A stretch of 64,000 nucleotides of DNA from assembly GCF_025548555.1 (NCBI RefSeq), contig NZ_JAJLPA010000013.1, forward strand, positions 1-64,000, read 5' to 3'. Shown piece by piece: positions 1 to 8,929 of the stretch. A model generated the notes under the pieces. The model was given only the letters and a program-made list of their open reading frames with translations. It did no database searches and had not been told where the DNA came from. A program made the position numbers and the translations under genes. This DNA comes from Sphingomonas sp. A2-49 (GTDB lineage Bacteria; Pseudomonadota; Alphaproteobacteria; Sphingomonadales; Sphingomonadaceae). Position 1 is the stretch's first letter. Each line of letters begins with the position of its first letter.

Positions 1-4
1 CACG

Positions 5-1147
5 ATGACGATCCCCTTCGATCCTGCCGACGCGCTGGGCGCGGAGTGGCGGACGGGCCGCTGGCTCGGCCGCATCGACCGCGGCGAGGGCCCCTGCCCC
101 ATCCTGGTCATCGACGGCATCGCGCACGACATGTCGCGGGTGGCGCCGACGGTCGCGGACCTGGTCGCGATCGGCACGTTCGACGCGCGCGCGGGCGAGG
201 CGATCGGCGCGCTCGACGCGATCGGCCTGTCGGTCGACGGCCCGGTGCGGCTGCTCAGCCCGATCGACCTGCAATGCGTCAAGGCGGCCGGCGTCACCTT
301 CGCGGTGTCGGCGATGGAGCGCGTGATCGAGGAGCGCGCGCGCGGCGACGCCGGCGCGGCGGCGGCGGTGCGCGAACGGCTCGAGGGGCGGATCGGCGGC
401 AGCATGCGCGCGGTCGTCCCCGGTTCGGCGGAGGCCGCGGCGCTCAAGCAGGCGCTGATCGACGAGGGCCTGTGGTCGCAATATCTGGAGGTCGCGATCG
501 GCCCGGATGCGGAGATCTTCACCAAGGCCCCGGTGCTGGCGACCGTCGGCTGGGGCGCGGCGGTCGGCATCCGGTCCGATTCGACGTGGAACAACCCGGA
601 GCCCGAGGTCGTGCTGCTGGTCGATGCGGCCGGCCATGCGATCGGCGCGACGCTGGGCAACGACGTCAACCTGCGCGATTTCGAGGGACGATCGGCACTG
701 CTGCTGGGCAAGGCGAAGGACAACAACGCGTCCTGCTCGCTCGGCGCGTTCGTCCGCCTGTTCGATGCGGGTTTCGGCATGGACGACGTGCGGCAGGCGG
801 AGATCACGCTGCGCATCGACGGCGCCGACGGCCACGCCCTCGACGGCGCCAGCTCGATGAACCAGATCAGCCGCGATCCCGAGGACCTGGTGCGCCAGGC
901 GCTGAGCGAGCATCAATATCCCGACGGCTTCGTGCTGTTCCTCGGCACGCTGTTCGCCCCGACGCAGGATCGCGACGTGCCCGGCCAGGGCTTCACCCAC
1001 AAGGTCGGCGACACGGTGGCGATCGCGACGCCGCGGCTGGGACGGCTGGTCAACACCGTCGCCACGTCGAAGGCGGCGCCGCCATGGCGCTTCGGCCTCA
1101 CCGCGCTGATCCGCAATCTCGCCGGCCGCGGGCTGTTGTCGGCATGA
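5..1147 (+). CDS. xylX: FAH-family 2-keto-3-deoxy-D-xylonate dehydratase
   Basis: A 380-residue fumarylacetoacetate-hydrolase family protein. The C-terminal half carries the family's metal and substrate region: STWNNPEPEVVL, GNDVNLRDFEGRSALLLGKAKDNN and GQGFTHKVGD. These blocks, and the ending RNLAGRGLL, resemble my recollection of Caulobacter XylX, which dehydrates 2-keto-3-deoxy-D-xylonate to alpha-ketoglutarate semialdehyde in the oxidative (Weimberg) xylose pathway. Its stop overlaps the start of a XylB-like xylose dehydrogenase (ATGA), which supports this reading over other FAH activities such as a 2-keto-3-deoxy-L-arabonate dehydratase. It starts 4 bases into the window, so the rest of the pathway (semialdehyde dehydrogenase, xylonate dehydratase, regulator) would lie upstream or elsewhere. 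Confidence 0.85.
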   Translation: MTIPFDPADALGAEWRTGRWLGRIDRGEGPCPILVIDGIAHDMSRVAPTVADLVAIGTFDARAGEAIGALDAIGLSVDGPVRLLSPIDLQCVKAAGVTFAVSAMERVIEERARGDAGAAAAVRERLEGRIGGSMRAVVPGSAEAAALKQALIDEGLWSQYLEVAIGPDAEIFTKAPVLATVGWGAAVGIRSDSTWNNPEPEVVLLVDAAGHAIGATLGNDVNLRDFEGRSALLLGKAKDNNASCSLGAFVRLFDAGFGMDDVRQAEITLRIDGADGHALDGASSMNQISRDPEDLVRQALSEHQYPDGFVLFLGTLFAPTQDRDVPGQGFTHKVGDTVAIATPRLGRLVNTVATSKAAPPWRFGLTALIRNLAGRGLLSA

Positions 1148-1953
1148 TATCCCCGATGGAGAATGACGTGAACGAAACGACGACCGGTGCGCAAGGCTGG
1201 CGCGCCCGATACCCCTCGCTGCGCGGCAAGCGCGTGATCGTGACCGGGGGCGGATCGGGGATCGGCGCCGGCCTCGTCGAGGCGTTCGCGCGACAGGGTG
1301 CGAAGGTCGGCTTCGTCGACGTCGCCGATGCGGACGCGCAGGCGCTCGTCGCGCGGCTGTCGGACGTCGAGCATGCGCCGCTGTTCCGGCACCTCGACCT
1401 GACCGACCTCGCCGCGCTGTCGGACGTGTTCGCCGAGTTGCAGGGGGCGCTGGGCGGTGTCGACGTACTGGTCAACAACGCCGCCAACGACGACCGCCAC
1501 ACCATCGCGGAGGTCACGCCCGCCTATTGGGACGAGCGGATGAACGTCAACCTGCGCCACCAGTTCTTCGCGGCGCAGGCGGTGATCCCGGCGATGACGG
1601 CGGCGGGTGGCGGTTCGATCGTCAACTTCGGATCGATCAGCTGGCATCTGGGCCTCGAGAACCTGATCCTCTACCAGACCGCGAAGGCGGCGATCGAGGG
1701 GCTGACGCGCAGCCTCGCCCGCGACCTCGGCCGCGAGAATATCCGCGTCAACGCGGTCATCCCGGGCAACGTCAAGACGCCACGGCAGGAGAAATGGTAC
1801 ACGCCCGAGGGCGAGGCGGAGATCGTCGCGGCACAATGCCTCGACGGGCGCATCATGCCGGCGGACATCGCCGCGCTGGTGCTGTTCCTCGCCGCCGACG
1901 ACGCGCGGCTGTGCACCGGCCACAACTACTGGATGGACGCCGGCTGGCGCTGA
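1144..1953 (+). CDS. xylB: SDR-family D-xylose 1-dehydrogenase
   Basis: A short-chain dehydrogenase of 269 residues. It has the Rossmann motif TGGGSGIGAG near residue 37, the NNAANDD segment, and a catalytic Ser/Tyr/Lys set in INFGSIS...LYQTAKAA (Y and K of YxxxK). The segments HLGLENLILYQT, PGNVKTPRQEKWYTPEGEAE and the ending YWMDAGWR are close to Caulobacter XylB as I remember it, so oxidation of D-xylose to xylonolactone with NAD is likely. The ATG at 1144 overlaps the xylX stop as ATGA and is preferred; ATG 1156 is an alternative that loses four residues. Translational coupling to xylX indicates one operon. Confidence 0.87.
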   Translation: MISPMENDVNETTTGAQGWRARYPSLRGKRVIVTGGGSGIGAGLVEAFARQGAKVGFVDVADADAQALVARLSDVEHAPLFRHLDLTDLAALSDVFAELQGALGGVDVLVNNAANDDRHTIAEVTPAYWDERMNVNLRHQFFAAQAVIPAMTAAGGGSIVNFGSISWHLGLENLILYQTAKAAIEGLTRSLARDLGRENIRVNAVIPGNVKTPRQEKWYTPEGEAEIVAAQCLDGRIMPADIAALVLFLAADDARLCTGHNYWMDAGWR

Positions 1954-2045
1954 GCCCGGTGGCGATCGGCCGCGCGGCGGGGTGACTTTCGCCGCGATCT
2001 CCGACAAGGCGCTGGCGAGGGTGATGCTTCGCACGGGGTTGTGAC

Positions 2046-4442
2046 GTGGACAGGCGGTTGATGGCGGCGGTGATGCGGGTGTGGCCGGTGGTCGCGCTGC
2101 TGCTCGCCGCGCTGCCGTCCGCCCTCCCCGCCGCTGCGCAGCCATCGCCGGTCGAGGCGGCGACGCGCCAGCTGTCCGCGGCGGAAGCCGACCTCAACAC
2201 CGTCGACGGCGCGCTCGACACGCGGCAGGACCGGGCCGCGCGGGCGAAGCTGCGCGACGACGCGCTCGCCGCACAGGGCAACGCGACCGCCGCCGCCGAA
2301 CAATTGCGCGACCAGCTCGCGCTGATCGACGCGCGGATCGCCGGGCTCGGGCCGCCGCTGCCGGGCGTGGTCGAGGCGGCCGACATCCGCGCCGAGCGCC
2401 GCGCACTCGCGCAGGCGCGCAGCTCGCTCGATTCGAAGGTGAAGCGCGGCCAGCTGATCGCCGTCGAAGCGGGGCAGCTGGTGGCGGAGATCGACCGCAC
2501 GCAGGCGGCCGAGCTCGGCGAGCGCATCGCGGTCCGCGCCGCGTCGCCGCTGTCGCCGGTATTCTGGAGCGACCTCGTCGCCAGCATGCCGCGCGACCTT
2601 CGGCGCATCACGAGCTTCGGCGCGCGCGAGACGACGCAGGTCGGCGTCGCACTGCGCGCCGGCTTCCCCTGGGTCGCGCTGCTCGGCGCGTTGCTGGCGC
2701 TGGCGCTGCTGGTGCCCGTGCGGCGGGTGCTGCGGCGGATCGGCCAGCGCTACCTGATCGCCGATGCGCCCGGGCATCGCGTGCGGCGCTCGGCGAATGC
2801 GGTGTGGCGGGTGCTGGTCGGCACCGCGATGCCGATCGCCGCCGCCTTCCTGTTCGTGCAGGGGCTGCGCTGGTCGGCGCTGGTCGCCACCGCGTGGATG
2901 CCGCTGGCCGACGCCTTGGTCGTCGCGGCAGGATTCGCGGGCTTCACCGCGTCGGTCGGCGCGGCGTTCCTGATGGCGAGCCAGCCGTCGTGGCGGGTCG
3001 TGCCGCTGACCGACGGGGCGGCGACCGCGCTGCGGCCCGTCGCCTGGGCGTTCGCCGCGGTGACCTTCGTCGTCATCATGCTCGGCGCGTTCAACCTGTC
3101 GGTCGGGGCGAGCCCGGCGGCGTTGCTGGCGATGCAGGTGGCGGAGGTGATGCTGCACCTGGTGCTGATCGGCGCGACGTTGCTGATCGTCGGGCGGCTG
3201 CGCGCGCAGGAGGCGGCGGACGGCGCCAGCGCGGCGGAGGCGGCGGCGAGCGCGGGGGTCGGCGCGATCACGCTGACGCTGTGGCTGGTCGCGGCGGGAA
3301 CCGTGCTGGCGCTGGCGATCGGCTATGTCGGGCTGGCGATCACGGTGATGCAATTCGTGCTGTGGGCGACGCTGCTCGCGGTGTGCACCTACCTGTTGAT
3401 GGTCGTCATCGACGACGTCGCGACCAGCCTGTTCCAGCGCGAGAGCCGCGTCGGGCTGACGCTGCGCCACGGCATGGGGCTGGGCGGCAGCGCCATCGAC
3501 CAGTTCGGCGTTCTGTTGTCGGCAGTGCTGCGGCTGGCGGTGATCGTCATCGCGCTGGGGTTGATGCTCTATCCGTTCGGTGCCGGCTTCGGATCGTTCC
3601 TCGACCGGGTCGGCGGGCTGGCGCGTGGCGTCCAGGTCGGCGGGGTCGCGATCTCGCCGGGCACGATCCTGCGCTTCGTCGCGGTGCTGGCGCTCGGGCT
3701 GTTCCTGGTGCGGCAGTTCATGGGCTGGCTCGACCAGCGCTACCTCCCGAGCACCGACCTCGACGGCAGCGTGCGCAATTCGATCCGGCTGGTGGCGCGC
3801 TACATCGTCACCGCACTGGCGGTGGTGTGGGCGCTCGCCTCGCTCGGCATCGGGATGGAGCGGATCGCGCTCTTGCTGTCGGCGCTGTCGGTCGGGATCG
3901 GCTTCGGCCTGCAGGCCATCACGCAGAATTTCGTGTCGGGCCTGATCCTGCTCGCCGAGCGGCCGATCAAGATCGGCGACCTGATCCGCGTCGGCACCGA
4001 CGAGGGCGACGTCAAGCGGATCAGCGTGCGCTCGACCGAGATCGAGCTGGGCGATCATTCGACGCTGATCGTGCCCAATTCCGAACTCATCACCAAATCG
4101 GTGCTCAACAAGACGCTGGCCGGGCCGCTCGGCCGGATCCAGGTGCAATTTTCCGTGCCGATCGGCACCGACGCCGACCGGGTCCGGGCGCTGGTGCTGG
4201 AGACGTTCGCTGCCGAGCCCGCGGTGCTCGACGCACCCGCGCCGTCGGCGCTGGTCGACGCGATCGCCGACGGGCGCATCCTGTTCAACTGCTACGCCCA
4301 TGTCGCCAGCCCGCGCGGCACCGGCGAGGCGCGCAGCAACGTGCTGCTGACGCTGCTGCGCCGGCTGCGCGAAGAGGGCGTGGAGCTGGGCACGGTGCCG
4401 CAGCGGATGGAACTGATCCGGTCGACGGAGAATGCGGCATGA
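2046..4442 (+). CDS. MscS-family mechanosensitive channel with DUF3772-like N-terminus
   Basis: A 798-residue membrane protein. It begins with a signal peptide (VVALLLAALPSALPAAAQ), followed by a periplasmic Ala/Arg-rich helical region of about 170 residues that resembles DUF3772. Then come roughly ten hydrophobic segments and a C-terminal MscS domain. The MscS pore helix and beta domain are recognisable from LSVGIGFGLQAITQNFVSG and RPIKIGDLIRVG to LIVPNSELITKSVLN. Large channels of this type release solutes on hypo-osmotic shock or act as envelope stress channels. GTG 2046 is the listed start; ATG 2061 is possible. It overlaps the next gene as ATGA, so the two are co-translated, although a functional link between a channel and an FAD protein is not obvious. 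Confidence 0.85.
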   Translation: MDRRLMAAVMRVWPVVALLLAALPSALPAAAQPSPVEAATRQLSAAEADLNTVDGALDTRQDRAARAKLRDDALAAQGNATAAAEQLRDQLALIDARIAGLGPPLPGVVEAADIRAERRALAQARSSLDSKVKRGQLIAVEAGQLVAEIDRTQAAELGERIAVRAASPLSPVFWSDLVASMPRDLRRITSFGARETTQVGVALRAGFPWVALLGALLALALLVPVRRVLRRIGQRYLIADAPGHRVRRSANAVWRVLVGTAMPIAAAFLFVQGLRWSALVATAWMPLADALVVAAGFAGFTASVGAAFLMASQPSWRVVPLTDGAATALRPVAWAFAAVTFVVIMLGAFNLSVGASPAALLAMQVAEVMLHLVLIGATLLIVGRLRAQEAADGASAAEAAASAGVGAITLTLWLVAAGTVLALAIGYVGLAITVMQFVLWATLLAVCTYLLMVVIDDVATSLFQRESRVGLTLRHGMGLGGSAIDQFGVLLSAVLRLAVIVIALGLMLYPFGAGFGSFLDRVGGLARGVQVGGVAISPGTILRFVAVLALGLFLVRQFMGWLDQRYLPSTDLDGSVRNSIRLVARYIVTALAVVWALASLGIGMERIALLLSALSVGIGFGLQAITQNFVSGLILLAERPIKIGDLIRVGTDEGDVKRISVRSTEIELGDHSTLIVPNSELITKSVLNKTLAGPLGRIQVQFSVPIGTDADRVRALVLETFAAEPAVLDAPAPSALVDAIADGRILFNCYAHVASPRGTGEARSNVLLTLLRRLREEGVELGTVPQRMELIRSTENAA

Positions 4443-5791
4443 GCGGCGACCATATCGCGATCGTCGGCGGGGGCTTTTCGGGCACCCTCCTCGCCATCAA
4501 CCTGATGCGGCACGACGGCCCACGCGCGACCCTGTTCGAGCGGCGCAGGACGCAGGTCGCGCGCGGCGTCGCCTACAGCGCCGCGCACGAGGACCATCTG
4601 CTCAACGTGCGCGCTGGCAACATGAGCGCTCTGCCCGACGAGCCGGGCCATTTCGTCCGCTGGCTGGAGGCGAACGGGCTGGGCGACGCGCGCACCTTCG
4701 TCTCGCGGCGGGTCTATGGCAGCTATCTGCGCGCGATGCTGGATGCGGCGCTGGCGGCGCATCCGTCGCGGCTGACGCTGGTCGACGGCGCGGTCACCGC
4801 GCTGGAACGGCGCGATGGCGGCATGACGCTGGTCGCCGGCGACGTGCGGGTCGAGGCGGACGTCGCGGTGCTGGCGATCGGCAACCTGCCGCCGCACACC
4901 CCGCCGGGGCTGGATCCGGCAACGCTGCCCGCGGGCTGCTATCGCGCCGATCCGTGGGCGGGCGACATCGCCGAAGGGCTCGCCGACGACGACACGGTGG
5001 TGCTGATCGGCAGCGGGCTGACCGCGATCGATGCCGCGCTGATGCTGGATGCGGCGGGGTTCGGCGGACGGATGCTGGCGATGTCGCGTCGCGGCCTCGT
5101 GCCCCGCGCGCATGCCGACGGCGCCGCACGGCCGGGCCTGCGCGAACGTCCGGCCGGCACCCTGCCCGCACTGGTGCGCAGCGTCCGCGACCGCGCGGCG
5201 ACGATCGGCTGGCGCGCGGCGGTCGACGAATTGCGCCCGGTGACGCAGATGATGTGGGGCGCGGCGGATGCCGGCACGCGGGCACGCTTCCTGCGCCACC
5301 TGCGCCCCTTCTGGGACGTGCACCGCCACCGGCTGGCGCCCGACGTCGCCGCACGGGTCGCGGCGCTGTGCGACAGCGGCCGGCTGCGCTTCGCGGCGGG
5401 CAAGCTCGTCGGGGTGGAGGCGCAGGCCGGCGGCGCGTTGCTGCGCTGGCGCCCGCGGCACGGCGACACCGTCGTCGCGACCGCGGCGGCGCGGATCGTC
5501 AATTGCACCGGGCCGCAGGGCGACCTGCTGCGCACCGACGAGCCGCTGCTGCGCCAGCTGCTCGACGACGGCATGGTGCGGCCCGACGCGCTGCGCATCG
5601 GCCTGGACGTCGATGCCCAGTCCAACGTCGTCGATGCCGCCGGCCGCACCGATCCGCAGCTCTACTGCATAGGACCGATGACGCGCGGCGAGCTGTGGGA
5701 GGTCGTCGCCGTGCCCGACATCCGCCAGCAGAATTGGGCGCTGGCCCGCCGGCTGGCGCATGCGCAATGGGTCGGCGGCGAGGGGTTGTGA
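4439..5791 (+). CDS. FAD/NAD(P)-binding oxidoreductase-like protein
   Basis: A 450-residue protein that opens with an FAD dinucleotide-binding motif, IAIVGGGFSGTLLAINL. A second nucleotide-binding motif, VVLIGSGLTAIDAALML, lies near residue 185, and a C-terminal FAD-contact region, YCIGPMTRGELWEV, follows. This arrangement fits the NAD_binding_9 / hydroxyacylglutathione-reductase-like family of FAD/NAD(P)-binding proteins that is often annotated without a substrate. An N-terminal HEDHLLNVRAGNMSALPDEP block is typical of that family. The start ATG overlaps the MscS stop. I cannot assign a reaction; redox chemistry on a small metabolite or a siderophore-type hydroxylation is conceivable but unsupported here. 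Confidence 0.75.
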   Translation: MSGDHIAIVGGGFSGTLLAINLMRHDGPRATLFERRRTQVARGVAYSAAHEDHLLNVRAGNMSALPDEPGHFVRWLEANGLGDARTFVSRRVYGSYLRAMLDAALAAHPSRLTLVDGAVTALERRDGGMTLVAGDVRVEADVAVLAIGNLPPHTPPGLDPATLPAGCYRADPWAGDIAEGLADDDTVVLIGSGLTAIDAALMLDAAGFGGRMLAMSRRGLVPRAHADGAARPGLRERPAGTLPALVRSVRDRAATIGWRAAVDELRPVTQMMWGAADAGTRARFLRHLRPFWDVHRHRLAPDVAARVAALCDSGRLRFAAGKLVGVEAQAGGALLRWRPRHGDTVVATAAARIVNCTGPQGDLLRTDEPLLRQLLDDGMVRPDALRIGLDVDAQSNVVDAAGRTDPQLYCIGPMTRGELWEVVAVPDIRQQNWALARRLAHAQWVGGEGL

Positions 5792-5813
5792 CCGCCCCCT
5801 CGCCCCGCCCGGA

Positions 5814-8282
5814 TCACCAGTTGATGCCGACGCGCGCGTAGAGGTAGCGCCCGTTGAAGCCGAACGGCGAATAATAGGGGAAGCCCAGCACGCCGGTGGA
5901 ATTGTTCGCGGCGATCTGGCGATCCGGATAGACGTCGAACAGGTTGCTGACGCCGAGGCCGATCTGCGCCCCCTTCGGCGCCGAATAGCGCAGTTCCAGA
6001 TCGGTGATCGCGTGGCGGCCGGTGTGGACGTCGGCGCTCTGCACCGTCCCCGCCTGGTTGACGTCGCCGTAATAGGTGACGCGGGCGAGTGCGCCGAGCC
6101 GGTCGAGCGACCAGTCGATGCTGCCGGTGACCTTCTGCTGCGGCGTGCCGTCCTCCAGCGTCAGGATGCGGCTGCGCGCGAACAGCGTCGGCGCGGGGTT
6201 GAGCGTCGCGGTGGAGGTGGGCACGCGCGTCACCGTCACGTCGTTGATGTTGCCCGCGAGCGTGAAGTCGAACGCGCCCGCCCCCGTCGTGCGCCAGCGA
6301 TAATGCGCGACCGCGTCGATGCCCTTCGTGGTCGAGGCGAGCCCGTTGATGAAGAAGCGCGCCGCCGACACGTTGAACGGCGCCAGCAATCCGGCGACGG
6401 CGGGGCTGAACGAGGCCGCGATATTCTCCGACAGGCCGATCTGGTCGCGGATGTGGATGCGATAGGCGTCGACCGTCAGGTCGAACCCGCCGGCGCGGAT
6501 CACAGTGCCGACCGACAGGTTGGTCGACTTTTCAGGTTCGAGCGGCAGGCCGCCGAGCGCGGTGCCGACCGGGCTCGTCGAGGGATAGGTGCCGGTCAGG
6601 ATCGGCACGCCATTGGTGACGACCGAGGCGACCTGCGTGAAATATTGCTGCTGGAGCGAGGGCGCACGGAAACCGGTGGAGGCGGTGCCGCGCAACGCGA
6701 ACCACGGCGCGAAGTCGTAGCGCGCCGACACCTTGCCGTTGGCGGTACTGCCGAAGTCTGAATAGGTCTCGCCGCGGCCGGCGATGCCGAACAGCAGCTT
6801 GTCGGTCAGCTGTGCCTCGATATCGACGTAGACGCTGCCGCTGCGCCGGCTGCGCTCGATCGCGTTGCGCGGGGCGAAGCCGCCGAACCCCTGCGCGCCG
6901 GGCGCCGAGCCCGCCACCGCGTCGGTCGCGGTCGCGGGATAGTCGTAGGAGGCGCGCTCGCCGGGGGTGATCTTGTACCCCTCGCGCCGGCCCTCGATGC
7001 CGAAGGCGAGGTTGAGCGAGCGGAACACGTCGAACTTGCGCGTCACGTCGAGGCCGGCGACATATTGGTCGTAGGCGATGCCGCCATCGTCGAAGTTGCG
7101 CGGACTGGACGATCCATAGGCGTAGTTGGTCGAATTGAGCGTGCGGAAATCGACGGTGTTGCGGCCGTAGCTGACCGACAGGTCGACGTCGAAGTCCGAC
7201 ACCGTGCCGCGCAGGCCGACCGCCGAATTGATATCCTTCGAATGCGTATTGATGATCGGCAGGAAGCCGTCGGGATAGCCGGCGAGCGCCAGCTGCCGGC
7301 GGGTGATGGCGTTGGCGGCGGTCTGCGCGGCGGGATTGACGCGCGGGAAGGCGGCGCCGCGCGTGTCGCGGTCCTGATAGCCGCCGAACGCGTAGAGGCT
7401 GAGCGTATCGGTCAGCGACGTGCCCGCATTGACGAAACCGGTATATTGCTCGACCTCGGGATCGCCATAGCGGCCGGTGACGCGCGTCGGCGACACGCGC
7501 GGATCGAAGTCGGCGCGGTTGGTCGGCTGGCGCTTCAGATATTCGCCCGAAACGGTGACGAAACCGTCGCTGCCGAAGCCGATGCCCTGCCACGCCGAGG
7601 CGGTGACCGCATGTTCGCCGGTGACGTGGCGGCTGCCGCGCGCGGTGTCGACCTGCGTGTCGTAGAAGCCGTAATTGACCTGCGCGCCGCCGCCCGAGCG
7701 CGCCTCGCGCAGGCGCAGGTTGATGACGCCGGCGATCGCATCCGAGCCATATTGGGCGGAGGCGCCGTCGCGCAGCACCTCGATCCGGTCGAGCGCGACG
7801 GTCGGGATGGTGTTGAGGTCGACCGCCGCCGATCCGCGGCCGACGGTGCCGTTGGTGTTGAGGTTGGCGGAGGTATGCCCGCGGATGCCGTTGACCAGCA
7901 CCAGCGTCTGGTCAGGCGACAGGCCGCGCAGCGTCGCCGGGCGGATCGCATCGGTCGCGTCGTTGGCGGAGGGGCGCGGGAAGTCGATCGACGGGGCGAT
8001 CGCCGACAGCGCGGTGGCGAGCTCGGTCGTCCCCTGCCGCTGGAGGCTCGCGCCGCTCAGCACGTCGACCGGCGCGACGCTGTCGAGCCGGCTGCGGCCG
8101 GCGACGCGGGTGCCGGTGACGACGATGTCCTCGCCCTCGTCGGCGGTGGTCGCGGCGTCGGCGACGGGGGCGGCCTGTGCGGGCTCGGCGGTGGCGGATT
8201 GCGCGGGCGCGGCGGGCGCGGGCGTCTGCGCGGCCAGCGCCGCGGAACTGGCGGCGAGAAGGAGTTCGCTGATGATCGTCAT
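5814..8282 (-). CDS. TonB-dependent outer-membrane receptor
   Basis: An 822-residue receptor. A signal-like N-terminus (LLLAASSAALAAQ) leads into an Ala/Pro linker and a TonB-box region EDIVVTGTR. The plug domain spans roughly residues 60-175 (LVLVNGIRGHTS, IEVLRDGASAQYGSDAIAGVIN), and a 22-strand-type barrel follows, ending in an aromatic residue (ARVGINW). TonB receptors import iron complexes, vitamins or sugar oligomers across the outer membrane using the proton motive force. Neither neighbour fixes the substrate: the convergent gene downstream is the FAD protein, and the MaoC gene upstream belongs to leucine catabolism. A 17-bp palindrome lies in its own leader (8372-8388), so it is probably controlled separately from the leucine genes. 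Confidence 0.93.
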   Translation of the reverse strand: MTIISELLLAASSAALAAQTPAPAAPAQSATAEPAQAAPVADAATTADEGEDIVVTGTRVAGRSRLDSVAPVDVLSGASLQRQGTTELATALSAIAPSIDFPRPSANDATDAIRPATLRGLSPDQTLVLVNGIRGHTSANLNTNGTVGRGSAAVDLNTIPTVALDRIEVLRDGASAQYGSDAIAGVINLRLREARSGGGAQVNYGFYDTQVDTARGSRHVTGEHAVTASAWQGIGFGSDGFVTVSGEYLKRQPTNRADFDPRVSPTRVTGRYGDPEVEQYTGFVNAGTSLTDTLSLYAFGGYQDRDTRGAAFPRVNPAAQTAANAITRRQLALAGYPDGFLPIINTHSKDINSAVGLRGTVSDFDVDLSVSYGRNTVDFRTLNSTNYAYGSSSPRNFDDGGIAYDQYVAGLDVTRKFDVFRSLNLAFGIEGRREGYKITPGERASYDYPATATDAVAGSAPGAQGFGGFAPRNAIERSRRSGSVYVDIEAQLTDKLLFGIAGRGETYSDFGSTANGKVSARYDFAPWFALRGTASTGFRAPSLQQQYFTQVASVVTNGVPILTGTYPSTSPVGTALGGLPLEPEKSTNLSVGTVIRAGGFDLTVDAYRIHIRDQIGLSENIAASFSPAVAGLLAPFNVSAARFFINGLASTTKGIDAVAHYRWRTTGAGAFDFTLAGNINDVTVTRVPTSTATLNPAPTLFARSRILTLEDGTPQQKVTGSIDWSLDRLGALARVTYYGDVNQAGTVQSADVHTGRHAITDLELRYSAPKGAQIGLGVSNLFDVYPDRQIAANNSTGVLGFPYYSPFGFNGRYLYARVGINW

Positions 8283-8371
8283 GGTCTTGCCCTGTGGTGT
8301 CGTTGCGCTGCGGGCAGCGGATGACCGGGCGTCTATTCCATCCGCAGGCGGGACGTTTGCGAAGAAATTCT

Positions 8372-8388
8372 ATGCCGCACTGCGGCAT
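8372..8388. promoter_or_regulatory. 17-bp palindromic operator candidate upstream of the TonB receptor
   Basis: The sequence ATGCCGCA-C-TGCGGCAT is a perfect 8-bp inverted repeat with a single central base. It lies about 90 bp upstream of the receptor start. On the minus strand it sits between a weak -35-like TTATCC (complement of 8389-8394) and a -10-like TAGAAT (complement of 8367-8372), spacing 16 bp. A dyad inside the promoter core is the classic place for a repressor. The promoter elements are weak and the regulator is unknown. Confidence 0.45.
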
Positions 8389-8450
8389 GGATAATTGGCG
8401 GGCCTTGTGTCGCACACGGTCCGCCGGACCGTCCTTGCCGGCTCTATCCC

Positions 8451-8903
8451 CTAGCCGGGACGGCGCTTCAGCAGCGCGGTGCGCAGGCATTGGCAGACCG
8501 TCTCGTCACGCTGGTTCAGCATCGTGTGCCGAAAGGTGACGAGGCCCGCGTCGGGGCGCGACCGGCTGTCGCGCAGTTCGACGACCTCGGTCTCGGCACG
8601 CAGCGTATCGCCGAGGAACACGGGTTTCGGCATCACCAGCTTGTCGTAGCCGAGATTGGCGACGAGCGTGCCGAGCGTCGTGTCGCCGACCGACAGGCCG
8701 ACCATCAGCGCGAAGGTGAAGGTGCCGTTAACCAAGATCCGGCCGAATTCGGACGCACGCGCCGCCTCCGCATCGAGATGCAGCGGCTGCGGATTGTGCG
8801 TCATGGTCGAGAACAGCAGGTTGTCCGTCTCGGTCACGGTGCGGCGGATGTCGTGGGTCAGCCGGTCGCCGACCTGCCATTCGTCATAATGTCTGCCGGC
8901 CAT
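8451..8903 (-). CDS. MaoC-like (hotdog-fold) acyl-CoA dehydratase
   Basis: A 150-residue MaoC-family protein. The hydratase-2 signature region is seen as FSTMTHNPQPLHLDAEAARAS-type sequence (near residues 30-50), where the Asp/His pair normally acts on enoyl-CoA, followed by GRILVNGTFTFALMVGLSV. Family members hydrate 2-enoyl-CoA thioesters. It is the last gene of the ivd-mccB-mccA run and starts 26 bp after the mccA stop, so it probably acts on a branched-chain or 3-methyl-enoyl-CoA. A role as the methylglutaconyl-CoA hydratase step would be inference only; that step usually uses a crotonase-fold enzyme, which is absent from this window. Confidence 0.82.
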   Translation of the reverse strand: MAGRHYDEWQVGDRLTHDIRRTVTETDNLLFSTMTHNPQPLHLDAEAARASEFGRILVNGTFTFALMVGLSVGDTTLGTLVANLGYDKLVMPKPVFLGDTLRAETEVVELRDSRSRPDAGLVTFRHTMLNQRDETVCQCLRTALLKRRPG

Positions 8904-8929
8904 CTATATGCCTTTCCACGATATTTCCG

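Noticed and set aside
1926..4301. Long open frame antisense to the MscS gene (about 790 codons), and similar frames antisense to nadE and others
   Set aside because: High GC content leaves such frames open by chance. Their translations are Arg/Gln/Asp-rich without family motifs, while the sense frames show clear domains.
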